Below, in pieces: positions 37,134 to 45,228 of a stretch of 64,000 nt of DNA. The stretch spans positions 558,001-622,000 of the forward strand of contig NZ_CP095074.1 in NCBI RefSeq assembly GCF_022919835.1, written 5' to 3'. This stretch comes from Halobacillus shinanisalinarum (lineage in GTDB: Bacteria > Bacillota > Bacilli > Bacillales > Halobacillaceae). The notes under the pieces are model-generated. The model saw nothing but the letters and a program-made list of their open reading frames with translations. It made no database searches and had not been told where the DNA came from. Within the stretch, counting starts at the first letter, position 1, and each line of letters opens with the position of its first letter. A program made the translations under genes and the position numbers.

Positions 37134-37597
37134 TCCTCGTAACCACCTTTTTGTGTTTTTTCTGATTCAGGATGACTAGGTGGAGGTTCTTGCCCTTCTT
37201 TCTCCATCGCTTCATATTTCGAAGGACATTTCACTAACAATTCGGAAGCAACTAATGTACCATCTTCTGTTAGCTCACCTTCTACAATGGCCTCCCAGCC
37301 ATCATTTAACGTGTCGGGTTTAACTCCTTCATACTTGATAGGGACGCGATAAGTGCCCCCATTTTCCCCACGTAACTCAAATGTTAGCAAGATCTTATCT
37401 GCATCAAATTGAACCGACTCGCCGACAATCTTTCCGCTAACCTTGATAGGCTTTCCAATTGCCTGTTCTTGCTTGGCCTTCAGCTCGTCCACTGTCATAT
37501 AAAATGTAGCAGCATTTCCGATGCTGGTATAAATCAGCGTCCCTATTACACCAAAGAAAAGACTTGCCACGAGAATTAATTTCCATCGTCTTTTCAT
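37121..37597 (-). CDS. ccmE: CcmE heme chaperone, CxxxY type
   Basis: 158 residues: membrane anchor, an OB-fold (MTVDELKAKQ, KPIKVSGKIVGESVQFD, DGTLVASELLVKCPSKYEA) and an acidic flexible tail. In most bacteria heme is bound through His in HxxxY; here the motif is Cys124-Pro-Ser-Lys-Tyr128, the CxxxY variant described for archaeal and some sulfate-reducer CcmE. First gene of the operon, with GAGGTGG upstream of the ATG. Confidence 0.93.
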   Translation of the reverse strand: MKRRWKLILVASLFFGVIGTLIYTSIGNAATFYMTVDELKAKQEQAIGKPIKVSGKIVGESVQFDADKILLTFELRGENGGTYRVPIKYEGVKPDTLNDGWEAIVEGELTEDGTLVASELLVKCPSKYEAMEKEGQEPPPSHPESEKTQKGGYEEWEK

Positions 37598-37710
37598 ATA
37601 ACCACCTCGTCCTCTTCGTTTTTGTTTCCTTTTTCCTGCATGGACAAAATCCCTATTTGGAAAACCAAATAAATATTCCCTTTGAGCTTTACCCTTATTG
37701 GATTATAGTC

Positions 37711-37734
37711 AAAAAATATGTATATTTTATGAGG
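37711..37734 (-). promoter_or_regulatory. 11-bp direct-repeat motif upstream of ccmE operon
   Basis: On the + strand TATG (37718-37721) and TATG (37729-37732) are exactly 11 bases apart, preceded by A-rich sequence and followed by AGG. Read in the direction of transcription this is CCTCAT-AAAATAT-ACATATTTTTT. It matches the motif at 40624, 41189, 45085 and 53885. Confidence 0.55.
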
Positions 37735-37786
37735 AAAGCCAAACATTTTCATACCAAAAAGATTAACGGATATAATTGGCTTGAAT

Positions 37787-37830
37787 AACACAAAACCCAG
37801 CGCCTTCATAAAGCTGCTGGGTTTTGTGTT
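37787..37830. terminator. Strong hairpin between ccmE and the SHOCT fragment
   Basis: Perfect 15-bp stem AACACAAAACCCAGC / GCTGGGTTTTGTGTT with a 14-base loop; T-rich on the + side, A-rich on the other, so it may work in both directions. Confidence 0.8.
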
Positions 37831-37831
37831 T

Positions 37832-37968
37832 CTATTCTTCTAAGACTGCTTTTGTTCGGAGATACTCATCCATTGTGATCTCACCGTTTGCTAGACGAAT
37901 TTTTAATTGATCAATGGGAGTTAAATTTGAAGACCTTGCGCTTCTTTCTTTTTTAGATTCTTTTGAGG
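37832..37968 (-). pseudogene. SHOCT-domain fragment
   Basis: Minus frame SSNLTPIDQLKIRLANGEIT then MDEYLRTKAVLEE and stop at 37832. This is a short C-terminal oligomerisation (SHOCT) domain. The frame begins after a TGA and has no start codon, so only the tail of a gene remains. An intact SHOCT protein is at 45229. Confidence 0.6.
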
Positions 37969-38050
37969 AACCATCCCACGCTATCTCTCACCTTAATTTA
38001 TTTCACATTATCATGTACCTTTGAAAACCATCCAATACCTAAAAGAAGGG

Positions 38051-38892
38051 CTACCGTTCAACAGGCACGCCGACCATACTGCCCCACTCTGTCCATGAAC
38101 CATCGTAATTACGGACATTTCTATAGCCGAGTAATTCGTGCAACACGAACCATGTATGTGCAGACCGTTCTCCAATACGACAATAAGTGATGACTTCTTT
38201 ATCAGGGGTTACACCTTTATCAGCATAGATATCTCTCAATTCCTCCGTTGATTTGAAAGTACCATCATCGTTTGTTGCCGTCTTCCAAGGAATGTTAACC
38301 GCACCAGGAATATGGCCACCGCGTTGTGCGGTTTCCGTCATACCCGGGGAGCGATGATCTCACCTGTAAACTCTTGAGGGCTTCGAACGTCGATAAATGC
38401 TGTTGCACTCTTGAGTGCACCAACTACGTCTGGACGTAGCGCGCGAATGGACGGATGAACCTCTTTTGGTAACGGATAGTTAACTCCTTCAACACTGAAA
38501 TTTTCCTCTGTATAGGAGCGTCCTTCCTTTTCCCATTTTACGCGCCCACCATTAATAAGCTTCACCTTTTCGTGACCAAACATCTTCAACTGCCAATAAG
38601 CAAACGCAGCGAACCAGTTATTGTTGTCCCCGTATAGCACAATGAGTGTGTCAGGTGTAATACCCGACTGCTCGAGCAATTCCTTCATTTGGTCTTGATC
38701 TAAAATGTCACGGCGAATCTGATCGTTCAACTGTGTCGACCAATTCCAGGCAATCGCCCCTTCGATGTGGCCGGACTCATAAGCCCTATTGTTTACATCT
38801 ACTTCAACAAGCTGTACATTTGAATCACTTTTGTGATCATCCGCCCACTGCGTTGAAACAAGAGTTTCGTTACATCTCTCCATACGTCTCAT
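38051..38892 (-). pseudogene. Thiosulfate/mercaptopyruvate sulfurtransferase, one-base frameshift
   Basis: Two-domain rhodanese of about 280 residues split into two frames. The first frame: [59 protein letters not shown]. The second: [20 protein letters not shown] and the active-site loop [15 protein letters not shown] with catalytic Cys. The family sequence [14 protein letters not shown] would be restored by one extra C in the CCCCGGG stretch at 38343-38349. Transfers sulfane sulfur to thiol or cyanide acceptors. Likely functional if the indel is a sequence error. Confidence 0.82.
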
Positions 38893-39120
38893 TCCTTTCT
38901 TTTCTCCAGATTATTCAACTATATGATGACATCACCACTAAAGGGGTATGAATGTCCAGAAAGTTATCCTATTAACTTTCTATTCATAGACTGACAAAAA
39001 AATTTGGTGAAAGTGTGAAGACTCCTAATTTTATATAAAGATAGTGAAATGGATTAACCTTTTCATGGCTTTAAACCCCTATTCAATCACACTGATATAC
39101 AATCATTTCTTTCACGTTTT

Positions 39121-39924
39121 TCAATTCGTCTTAACAGAGGCTTGCTTTCCTTTAGACATGCTAAGGTCACGGACCCACTTCCAAAGGAACTGTCCTAAAC
39201 ATATGATAGCTAAACTAATGAACAAAGCGCTATGGATGTTCAGGTGGATGATGACCTGAGAAGTCAAAGCGATAGAAGATCCAAAGTAGATCTGTTTCTT
39301 TACATCCTTTGGGGATGTCTTTGGATCAGTGATCATGTTAAATGTAAAAACAAATAATCCGGCCCACATAAAAGAGCTAAAACTTGCATTCAAAGCATCA
39401 GTCCAAATTATGTGGCGTATCCACTGGATTCCCACAAAGCTAAAAAAGAACGATAATACGAGTGGTAAACGGTGGACCTTATGAACCAAATACAGTCCTC
39501 CTAAAGACATCACAGCAAGAATCCAAAGATAGAATCCCCATTGGACAGGGTCTGTGGAGGTTGTAAGTGGAAACAGAACGACAATCATCGAAATTCCGAT
39601 GTTGGAAGGGTTAAAAATATGACTCTCCCGGTACCGAAGCAAATGTTTGAAGCCGATGGCCACAAGCGAAGCCATTATAAACGGAATAACCGTATCCGCC
39701 CGTAACACCAAAACGATACCAAGACTGGTGATTACCGCACTGTGCGGCCACATGACCGTTCCATTTTTCAAATATACAAAAAACCATTCCAACAAGATAC
39801 ATACAGTTAGCGTCACAACCATTTGTATAACTGTGAATTGAAGTTGCAATAACATTTTTCCGGTTAACGCATACGTACCAAGGAGCATAATCTGCATGAT
39901 ACGCGGGTCTCGAATCACTCCCAT
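39121..39924 (-). CDS. RnfD/NqrB-like membrane redox protein
   Basis: 267 residues with about eight helices. GFKHLLRYRESHIFNPSNIG and FVFTFNMITDPKTSPKDVKK are the paired motifs of the NqrB/RnfD/RnfE family; the Asp-Pro-Lys-Thr-Ser-Pro motif is near the flavin attachment region in that family. No other rnf or nqr gene is nearby. Its ATG overlaps the stop of the UGA-containing redoxin by 10 bases, so the two are co-translated. It could supply electrons to the redoxin across the membrane (inference). Confidence 0.75.
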   Translation of the reverse strand: MGVIRDPRIMQIMLLGTYALTGKMLLQLQFTVIQMVVTLTVCILLEWFFVYLKNGTVMWPHSAVITSLGIVLVLRADTVIPFIMASLVAIGFKHLLRYRESHIFNPSNIGISMIVVLFPLTTSTDPVQWGFYLWILAVMSLGGLYLVHKVHRLPLVLSFFFSFVGIQWIRHIIWTDALNASFSSFMWAGLFVFTFNMITDPKTSPKDVKKQIYFGSSIALTSQVIIHLNIHSALFISLAIICLGQFLWKWVRDLSMSKGKQASVKTN

Positions 39925-40514
39925 ACCTTTTGTAACTCCTCATTAACCGATTCGATAGGGACATACATTTCTTGTGGAGAAATTTCATACCAACGTACAA
40001 TCCCTTCCTGATCGATGACAAAAATCGAGTGGGTATCTACCGGACCCATGTCCATCCCACCAGGCACATCCGTCACACCATATGGTTTCCCTACCCTCTG
40101 GTTCGGATCATACAATATAGGGACTTGAATGTTATACTTTTGTACAACCTGTTTAGACATCCTAAGGGGATCTGTAGTGATGGCTAGGATTTTCGTATTG
40201 TGCTTCGCATATTCTTCAACTTTTTCATTCAGCCCAACGAGCTGATCCACACAGGCTTGTCAGCCATTTCCTTCATAAAAGTATATGACCACGTTTTTTC
40301 CTTTGTAATCTGCTAAGGAGATGGGTCCCTGGGTAGATTCCAAAGTAAAATTAGGGGCTTTGGTTCCTACCGGAACCCCGGCTTCATTGGTATTAGTGAT
40401 TTGTTTCCCCTGGATGAATCCTAAAACTGTTAGAATCAATACTAAGCCGACAATACCGGATAACCAGAGCGTCCAGCTTTTCCCTTGTCCTTTTTGATTT
40501 TTATTGTGCTTCAT
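39915..40514 (-). CDS. Membrane-anchored redoxin/peroxiredoxin, candidate selenoprotein (UGA at codon 85)
   Basis: 199 codons with one in-frame UGA. N-terminal anchor (LWLSGIVGLVLILTVLGFI), then the AhpC/TSA fold: GTKAPNFTLESTQGPISLAD, NVVIYFYEGNG, UGA at 40262-40260, QAC, then VDQLVGLNEK and ILAITTDPLRMSKQVVQ, VPILYDPNQRVGKPYGV and HSIFVIDQEGIVRWYEI. The UGA is at the peroxidatic Cys, leaving U-x-x-C as in the known selenoperoxiredoxin PrxU. The downstream half has no ATG of its own and no frame change. A stem with a GUU loop follows the UGA. If simply a nonsense codon, the protein would lack its active site. Confidence 0.88.
40229..40262 (-). promoter_or_regulatory. Candidate bacterial SECIS element in the redoxin gene
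   Basis: UGA (40262-40260) is followed after 14 bases by UCAGCUC-GUU-GGGCUGA (40245-40229): seven pairs (one G-U) and a three-base loop starting with G, 21 bases after the UGA. Same stem length and identical loop as the cadA element. Confidence 0.6.
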
Positions 40515-40828
40515 AACCTGCCTTCCTTTCTAATGAATGTTGTCTATTGGTTTGTAATCCGATAACCCAACAACTATTTTACTCCCTGTGAAAACTTACA
40601 ATTGGAGCACTATGATTTAAACAAAAAAATGTGTAGATTTTGTGAGGTTGATGTAATTCCATGAGTTATTCCTAGATATAAAAGAGGTGATCGAACACAC
40701 ATAAATCTTATTTCTACAGATGAATCACTACGTTTAGCAAAGTGTATAGAAGGCTTATCAGAACGAAAAGGCGAGCAGGCTATGCCTCCTCGCCTATCGC
40801 CTAATCCGTGTTGATCCCATACAGCCAT
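40515..40828. other. Interval upstream of the redoxin gene
   Basis: Contains the direct-repeat motif at 40624-40647. A + frame from 40630 reads MCRFCEVDVIP, a TGA, then VIPRYKRGDRTHINLISTDE and further coding-like sequence to 40820; it has no ribosome site and overlaps the regulatory motif, so I do not call it a gene. Confidence 0.45.
40624..40647 (-). promoter_or_regulatory. 11-bp direct-repeat motif upstream of the redoxin-rnfD unit
   Basis: + strand TGTG (40630-40633) and TGTG (40641-40644), 11 bases apart, followed by AGG; GATTTTGTGAGG is shared exactly with the site at 45085. It lies about 110 bases upstream of the redoxin ATG. Confidence 0.55.
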
Positions 40829-41143
40829 TTACGATACTTCTGTATTCGTCTTTTTTTCTTGCCCTTCTTTTATTCCGACTACATTTTTTGTGGGGGATTC
40901 TTTCGATGACTGGGTTTCTTTCATGTCTTTGATTTCCTTCATCAATTTTTGGTTTTCTTCCATCAATTCGGCCATTTTGATTTGGAGAGATTGAACATCC
41001 TGGGGAGAAGTTTTTGGCTGAATTTCCGCGCTTTTTGTTTCCTTACCTTTTTCGCCCCTGTCTTTGTTACCGCTAAACATCCCTTTCATACAGAACATCA
41101 TCATCAACGGACAAGCTAACAGGATAAGTAACTCCCAACTCAT
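40829..41143 (-). CDS. Small Cys/Met-rich membrane protein with coiled coil (DUF2933-like start)
   Basis: 104 residues: a short membrane span with metal-type residues (LILLACPLMMMFCMKGMFSG), then a charged linker and a coiled coil (SLQIKMAELMEENQKLMKEI). The CPLMMMFCMKGMF segment resembles DUF2933 proteins, which occur with copper efflux genes. GGGGGTG precedes the ATG. A copy of the direct-repeat motif is 46 bases upstream. Confidence 0.7.
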   Translation of the reverse strand: MSWELLILLACPLMMMFCMKGMFSGNKDRGEKGKETKSAEIQPKTSPQDVQSLQIKMAELMEENQKLMKEIKDMKETQSSKESPTKNVVGIKEGQEKKTNTEVS

Positions 41144-41188
41144 CTGTCTTACACCCCCTTTTAATTTAGGTGTTTTTAGTATAGGCCA

Positions 41189-41212
41189 TAAATGTGGGAA
41201 AAGTTTGAGGAA
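41189..41212 (-). promoter_or_regulatory. 11-bp direct-repeat motif (weaker copy)
   Basis: + strand TGTG (41195-41198) and TTTG (41206-41209) 11 bases apart, followed by AGG, upstream of the gene starting at 41143. Matches the 40624 copy at about 15 of 24 positions. Confidence 0.45.
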
Positions 41213-41244
41213 ATCAGATATAATGATTTAATTTATAAAAGATT

Positions 41245-41340
41245 AAAACCACCAATTCCATCACAGACCTGGTAATTCTCCAAATGTCCCTTCCCTTTAG
41301 CCAGTCGAATCTTCAACAGGTCCAATGGGATAACTGATCA
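41245..41340 (-). pseudogene. Degenerate SHOCT-domain remnant
   Basis: Minus frame IPLDLLKIRLAKGKGHLENY QV resembles the fragment at 37832 (LKIRLANGEITMDEY) but lacks the conserved Glu-Ile-Thr/Ser core and any start. Probably vestigial. Confidence 0.4.
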
Positions 41341-41439
41341 TGTTTAATTTCATTTTAATTGATCATAAAATCTTGTTTATAGGATTTTGACTTTGTCCTA
41401 TATATCTTGTAAGGGGGTATTACCAAAAATGGAATGGCG

Positions 41440-41671
41440 ATGGAAACAATCGGGCAATTAGCGGAGTTTCAATTTTAATTTGCATTAATGGTTACTTTTT
41501 TGACTGGCATTTTGACGAGTTTTAATCCGTGTATGCTCGAATATGGCAACTAGTATAACGGCATTTAAAGAACATAAAAAAGAAAAACCCTTTTCCCATT
41601 ATACTGACCTGACCTTTATGCTTTCTATTACCTTAACGATACTTGGTGTGATTAGCAGTTTTTTTGGGGAG
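41440..41671 (+). pseudogene. CcdA-type thiol-disulfide carrier remnant
   Basis: METIGQLAEFQF, TAA, FALMVTFLTGILTSFNPCML, a one-base shift, then MATSITAFKEHKKEKPFSHY and LSITLTILGVISSFFGE. This is the first half of a CcdA-like membrane protein with its NPCML Cys motif, carrying a stop and a frameshift and lacking the second Cys half. It runs directly into the Met-rich helix at 41672. Confidence 0.75.
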
Positions 41672-41797
41672 ATGGATAAAATGGAACAAATGAAACAAAT
41701 GATGATGGAGCATATGAAGACAACCAAACAAATTGAACAAAAACTGGATATGATAGATAAACGTCTAAAGAGAATGGAAGGAATGATGAAGCTTTAG
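41672..41797 (+). CDS. Met-rich coiled-coil segment, paralogue of the 18854 gene
   Basis: 41 residues MDKMEQMKQMMMEHMKTTKQ then a helix ending DKRLKRMEGMMKL, close to residues 25-67 of the protein at 18854, also at DNA level. There is no properly spaced ribosome site (GGGGAG abuts the ATG) and it is fused in frame to the CcdA remnant. It may be a leftover of a CcdA-coiled-coil fusion. Confidence 0.45.
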   Translation: MDKMEQMKQMMMEHMKTTKQIEQKLDMIDKRLKRMEGMMKL

Positions 41798-41972
41798 TCA
41801 TGTGGCTATCGTAATTCTTGCTCGTTAATCCACATTAATAAACCTTTTGTTGAGAAACTTCCAAAATGTTAGGACTCTACAGGAGTAAGCAAAACAACCT
41901 GTTCTCCATCTAAATTGCTTACCCTCCTTCAGTTGACCATTACTACATAATATCTTTTTATTGTAATTAATA

Positions 41973-42014
41973 AAAAACGAGCAATGGCTATATAACTATC
42001 CACTGCTCGTTTTT
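41973..42014. terminator. Terminator downstream of lgt
   Basis: Stem AAAAACGAGCAATGG / CCACTGCTCGTTTTT with one mismatch, between converging units. Confidence 0.7.
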
Positions 42015-42063
42015 CTAGATCCTCACTATCTGTCTAATGACATCAGGAATGTTTTGCTATTTG

Positions 42064-42890
42064 TCACCCTTGTACTCCGTAATAAAGAAGTAAGGAAAAA
42101 ACCATAATGGATATCACAAATAATCCAGTTTTGATATATTCACTTTTTTTAATTGGATTATCCTTATCGACTGATTCACTTCCCTTACGGTATCTGATAA
42201 GGAAAATGGCAACAGTAATACCTATTAAACTCATGATATGACTTACACTAAAAGGACCAATAACCATAGGGTTTATTCTAGCAAATTCCACGATACCACG
42301 AATAGTCATATATCCAATCAGATAATGCAAGAAGACCTGACCATTATAGGAAGTCACTTTCAATCGTAACCATAAATAACCGAACAGGAGGTAGTCTAAT
42401 AAAAACTCATACGCTTGAGCGGGATGCAACAGTTCCCCATTATCTCCATCCCCCAAGGAAGAGTACTAGAAATTGGACCGCCAAATACATCACACCCAAT
42501 CCTACTTATACCTTGCGCCAAAATTAACGATGGTGCAACGAGATCCAGTGTTCTCCAGATTGGCAACTTATGACGCTTTAATAATAAATAACCGACCAAT
42601 AATCCACCTATAATCCCACCGTGAATGGATAGTCCGCCATTTTGGATAAAAAATACTTGTATAGGGTTGACCAAATAATATGAAGGATTATACACGACTA
42701 TATAAACAGTCCGTGCTCCTATGATGCCACCTATTAATGAATACAGAACAATGTCCGTTAGTAAGTTGTGATTTAAATTTCTTCGTTTGGCTTCCCTTAT
42801 AAATAATAAAAGGCCTACCAACGCACCAAGGGCTATCATCAAACCAAAAAAGTGGATCGTAATAGGACCAAAACTAAATAGGGGTTTCAT
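42064..42890 (-). pseudogene. lgt: Prolipoprotein diacylglyceryl transferase Lgt, one-base frameshift
   Basis: Lgt paralogue of about 275 residues in two frames. The first: MKPLFSFGPITIHFFGLMIA, IIGARTVYIVVYNPSYYLVN, FIQNGGLSIHGGIIGGLLVG, SRIGCDVFGGPISSTLPWG. The second: DGDNGELLHPAQAYEFLLDY and TIRGIVEFARINP. They join if one base is removed from the C5 run at 42450-42454. Lgt adds the diacylglyceryl group to lipobox Cys. The first frame continues out of register as MEIMGNCCIPLK, confirming the shift. A second lgt in a metal region may serve local lipoproteins. Confidence 0.83.
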
Positions 42891-43022
42891 CTGAAATTCC
42901 TCTTTTCATAAATGTTTTACATGTTAATTTTTAACCACTCAGATAAGGAGCCACATCTATTGTTACTAGGTTTTCTCGCTAGGTCCTGCCTTTTTAAATA
43001 CAGTAATCAAATAACCTAAATG

Positions 43023-43957
43023 TCACTCTACTACCACATTTGGATACTCATCAACTTGCGCATCCTTCGCTCTCTCCAATCTCGCCCATTTAAAAAATAC
43101 ATAGGCTATCACGGTACCATAGGAAAACTCCTGAACGACCTTCATAATGATTCCCCCTAGTCGCTGATCCTGTAGGTCGGTAAACCATGGGAAAAGTTGG
43201 GGTGCTTCAGATATGGAAGGATATATCACATCACCCCAAAAATAATTAAAGCACAGGCTGGTGTAATTAATATTCCGTTCGCAAACATATAACCAATCTT
43301 CTTTATATAGGACATTTCATTAATCTTATCTTCCGGTGCAAACACCTGAATCCACATTAAAAAAGCAGATGCAGTTAAGACTAGATGCAAGATTTCCAAT
43401 AAAATAAATTGGCCCGAAAAATATTCGTATACTGAGGGTATATGGTAAAAGGACCAAAGTACGTTAAATAACAGTAAATTAAACAAAGGAGATTTTAAAA
43501 TACGTAAGAACCTTGGTTTAGATAACTTTTCATCCAAAAGTTGATAAAATTCCTGTGGCATGCCTAATAAAATGAGAGGAGGCATGACGATATACATAAA
43601 AGACTGCTGGAGCATATGCGCACTAAATAAAAGATTATTGGATAAGATAGCAAGAGGGCCTGCTAGTGAAATATAAATGGTTAATAAACCCAGGAGAAAA
43701 CATATTTTTTTCTTAAGATTACGCTCTCCTAAACGTGTATTTGATATTTTACGCATTGTTCGAAGATAAACAATGTAGACCACTATTAAGGAAACAAGTA
43801 AGATTGGATTCAATATCTCAAACCATGTGTACTGTTGAAATAAATTTTCGTCTCCATTTGCCCTTACTTCTGGGTTGTGAGCAAATGTTTGAATCGGTAA
43901 AAAGGCAAATAAAAATAGTATTAAGCCTAATATTTTAAGATGATTTTTTACTTTCAT
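43023..43957 (-). pseudogene. ctaG: CtaG-type cytochrome oxidase assembly factor, one-base frameshift
   Basis: Membrane protein of about 310 residues in two frames. The first: signal/first span, YTWFEILNPILLVSLIVVYI, FSAHMLQQSFMYIVMPPLIL, LFNVLWSFYHIPSVYEYF, ANGILITPACALIIFG. The second: YPSISEAPQLFPWFTDLQDQ, RLGGIIMKVVQEFSYGTVIA and a charged tail. LxPLxDQRLGG-like and HMxQ motifs are those of caa3_CtaG, needed for copper insertion into caa3 oxidase. One extra base in the C4 run at 43234-43237 would join the frames (IIFGGDVIYPS). Confidence 0.83.
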
Positions 43958-44104
43958 GTTTGTAACCCCCTTGTTTTGACTTTTTCTAACTTACACATTG
44001 TTAATATGGAAAAATCTATGTAAAAACATAAGCTTAGTTTGCTTCTCCCTATCTGTGAGACAGAGGTTGCCACTACACCCCTTTTATGTGGAAGGTTATT
44101 GATG

Positions 44105-44701
44105 TCATTGTGTGTTGTTTGAACATTCTATAGCTAAAAAAAGCCCTCTATATAGAGAATCGACTCTTGAAATCGATACATTCATACTTTTTAATAACCC
44201 TAAAGTATCTCGATTTAAGTGACATCCATCACACATCCGTAGCCATATAGGAGTTAATCCATCTTGCATTCTCCCTAGTAGGGGATGATCCATCCTTACA
44301 TGTTCAAAAAGGAATAAGCTCGCTTCCGGTTTACTGACCCTCTGGATTTCTTTGATAGCCTGTACAGGGTCTGGAATCGTACAAAACACAAGCGTGGCTA
44401 CTACGGAGTCAAATGTATTATCGTCAAATGGAAGTTTTTCCGCCTGGACTGAGTAGGTTTGAATTCTCACTTGGGATTGTTTGATACGTTTAAGTGATTG
44501 TTTCCTCATCAAAGGGTTGGGTTCGATTGCATCTACCCGTGCTGCCTTCTTATAGTGAGGAAAATTCACACCTGTACCTGAGCCGATTTCTAGTACTCTC
44601 CCCGTTGCTTCGTTTACGAGTGTTTTTCTAACCTTTTTGAACATGGCCTGTTCCAAAGGGGTCATTGCTATATCATAAATCCGCGAAAACCATTTTCCCA
44701 T
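44105..44701 (-). CDS. Class I SAM-dependent methyltransferase
   Basis: 198 residues. Motif I is GRVLEIGSGTGVNFPHY, the acidic loop is VDAIEPNP, and FDSVVATLVFCTIPDPVQAI plus FLFEHVRM complete the Rossmann-fold methyltransferase. The late motif DGCHLNRDT is typical of the METTL7/thiol-methyltransferase-like branch. Possible substrates are small thiols, arsenic species or lipids; not determinable. AGAGGTGAATC precedes the ATG. Confidence 0.8.
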   Translation of the reverse strand: MGKWFSRIYDIAMTPLEQAMFKKVRKTLVNEATGRVLEIGSGTGVNFPHYKKAARVDAIEPNPLMRKQSLKRIKQSQVRIQTYSVQAEKLPFDDNTFDSVVATLVFCTIPDPVQAIKEIQRVSKPEASLFLFEHVRMDHPLLGRMQDGLTPIWLRMCDGCHLNRDTLGLLKSMNVSISRVDSLYRGLFLAIECSNNTQ

Positions 44702-44736
44702 TTCGATTCACCTCTGTATATCACCTTTAGATTAAA

Positions 44737-44763
44737 ATAAGGCCTCACAGAATGAGGCCTTAT
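44737..44763 (-). terminator. Terminator of the Met-rich secreted protein gene
   Basis: Perfect 11-bp stem ATAAGGCCTCA / TGAGGCCTTAT with a 5-base loop, downstream of the leftward gene at 44787. Confidence 0.75.
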
Positions 44764-44786
44764 CCTAAATAGGGGGGGTTAAAAAC

Positions 44787-45044
44787 TCACTTACTTCCTT
44801 TGCCATCTTCCTGGGATTCCATAAAATTACCGCAGGTCCTCATCATCTTTTGTCCCTCTGGTGAATTCATGGCTTCCATCATTTGGGACATGTTTCCATT
44901 TTCCATCATGTTCATCATTCCGTTCCCGTTCATCATGCTGCCCGTTCTGTCACTTTCTGATTCTTCAGCTAATACACCTTGTCCTACAACCAATACCGCC
45001 GCCAAGGAAAGCGACAAAACAAAAGGTACTCTTTTTAGTTTCAT
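44787..45044 (-). CDS. Secreted Met-rich protein
   Basis: 85 residues: signal peptide (VPFVLSLSLAAVLVVGQGVLA) then about 60 residues with some 14 Met (TGSMMNGNGMMNMMENGNMS, MMEAMNSPEGQKMMRTC) and one Cys. Met clusters outside the cell commonly bind Cu(I). AAGGAGG is upstream. The direct-repeat motif lies at 45085-45108, with the conserved AGG about 60 bases from the start. Confidence 0.8.
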   Translation of the reverse strand: MKLKRVPFVLSLSLAAVLVVGQGVLAEESESDRTGSMMNGNGMMNMMENGNMSQMMEAMNSPEGQKMMRTCGNFMESQEDGKGSK

Positions 45045-45084
45045 GGTTTTTCCTCCTTTCTTTCTCTACAGTTTTAGTGTAAAC

Positions 45085-45108
45085 AAAGATTTTGTTGATT
45101 TTGTGAGG
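45085..45108 (-). promoter_or_regulatory. 11-bp direct-repeat motif upstream of the Met-rich gene
   Basis: + strand TTTG (45091-45094) and TGTG (45102-45105) 11 bases apart, followed by AGG; 20 of 24 positions match the 40624 copy, including GATTTTGTGAGG. Confidence 0.55.
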
Positions 45109-45228
45109 ATTAATAAATAGTTCCACATTTTATTTAAACCCGATTTCTACCTTAATGTTACTTAGGATGGAATGGTACAATAAAGGGTGAACTTATACAC
45201 ATTTGTCATACTTGTGAATGCATATAAA

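Noticed and set aside
38331..38360. In-frame TGA ending the first half of the sulfurtransferase as a further selenocysteine site
   Set aside because: The second half is in a different frame and the family sequence APPGMTE is restored by one extra base, so this is a frameshift, not a recoded UGA.
40630..40820. Zinc-ribbon-like frame MCRFCEVDVIP with one TGA
   Set aside because: No ribosome site, and its start lies in the conserved regulatory motif; the downstream coding look is too weak to support a gene.
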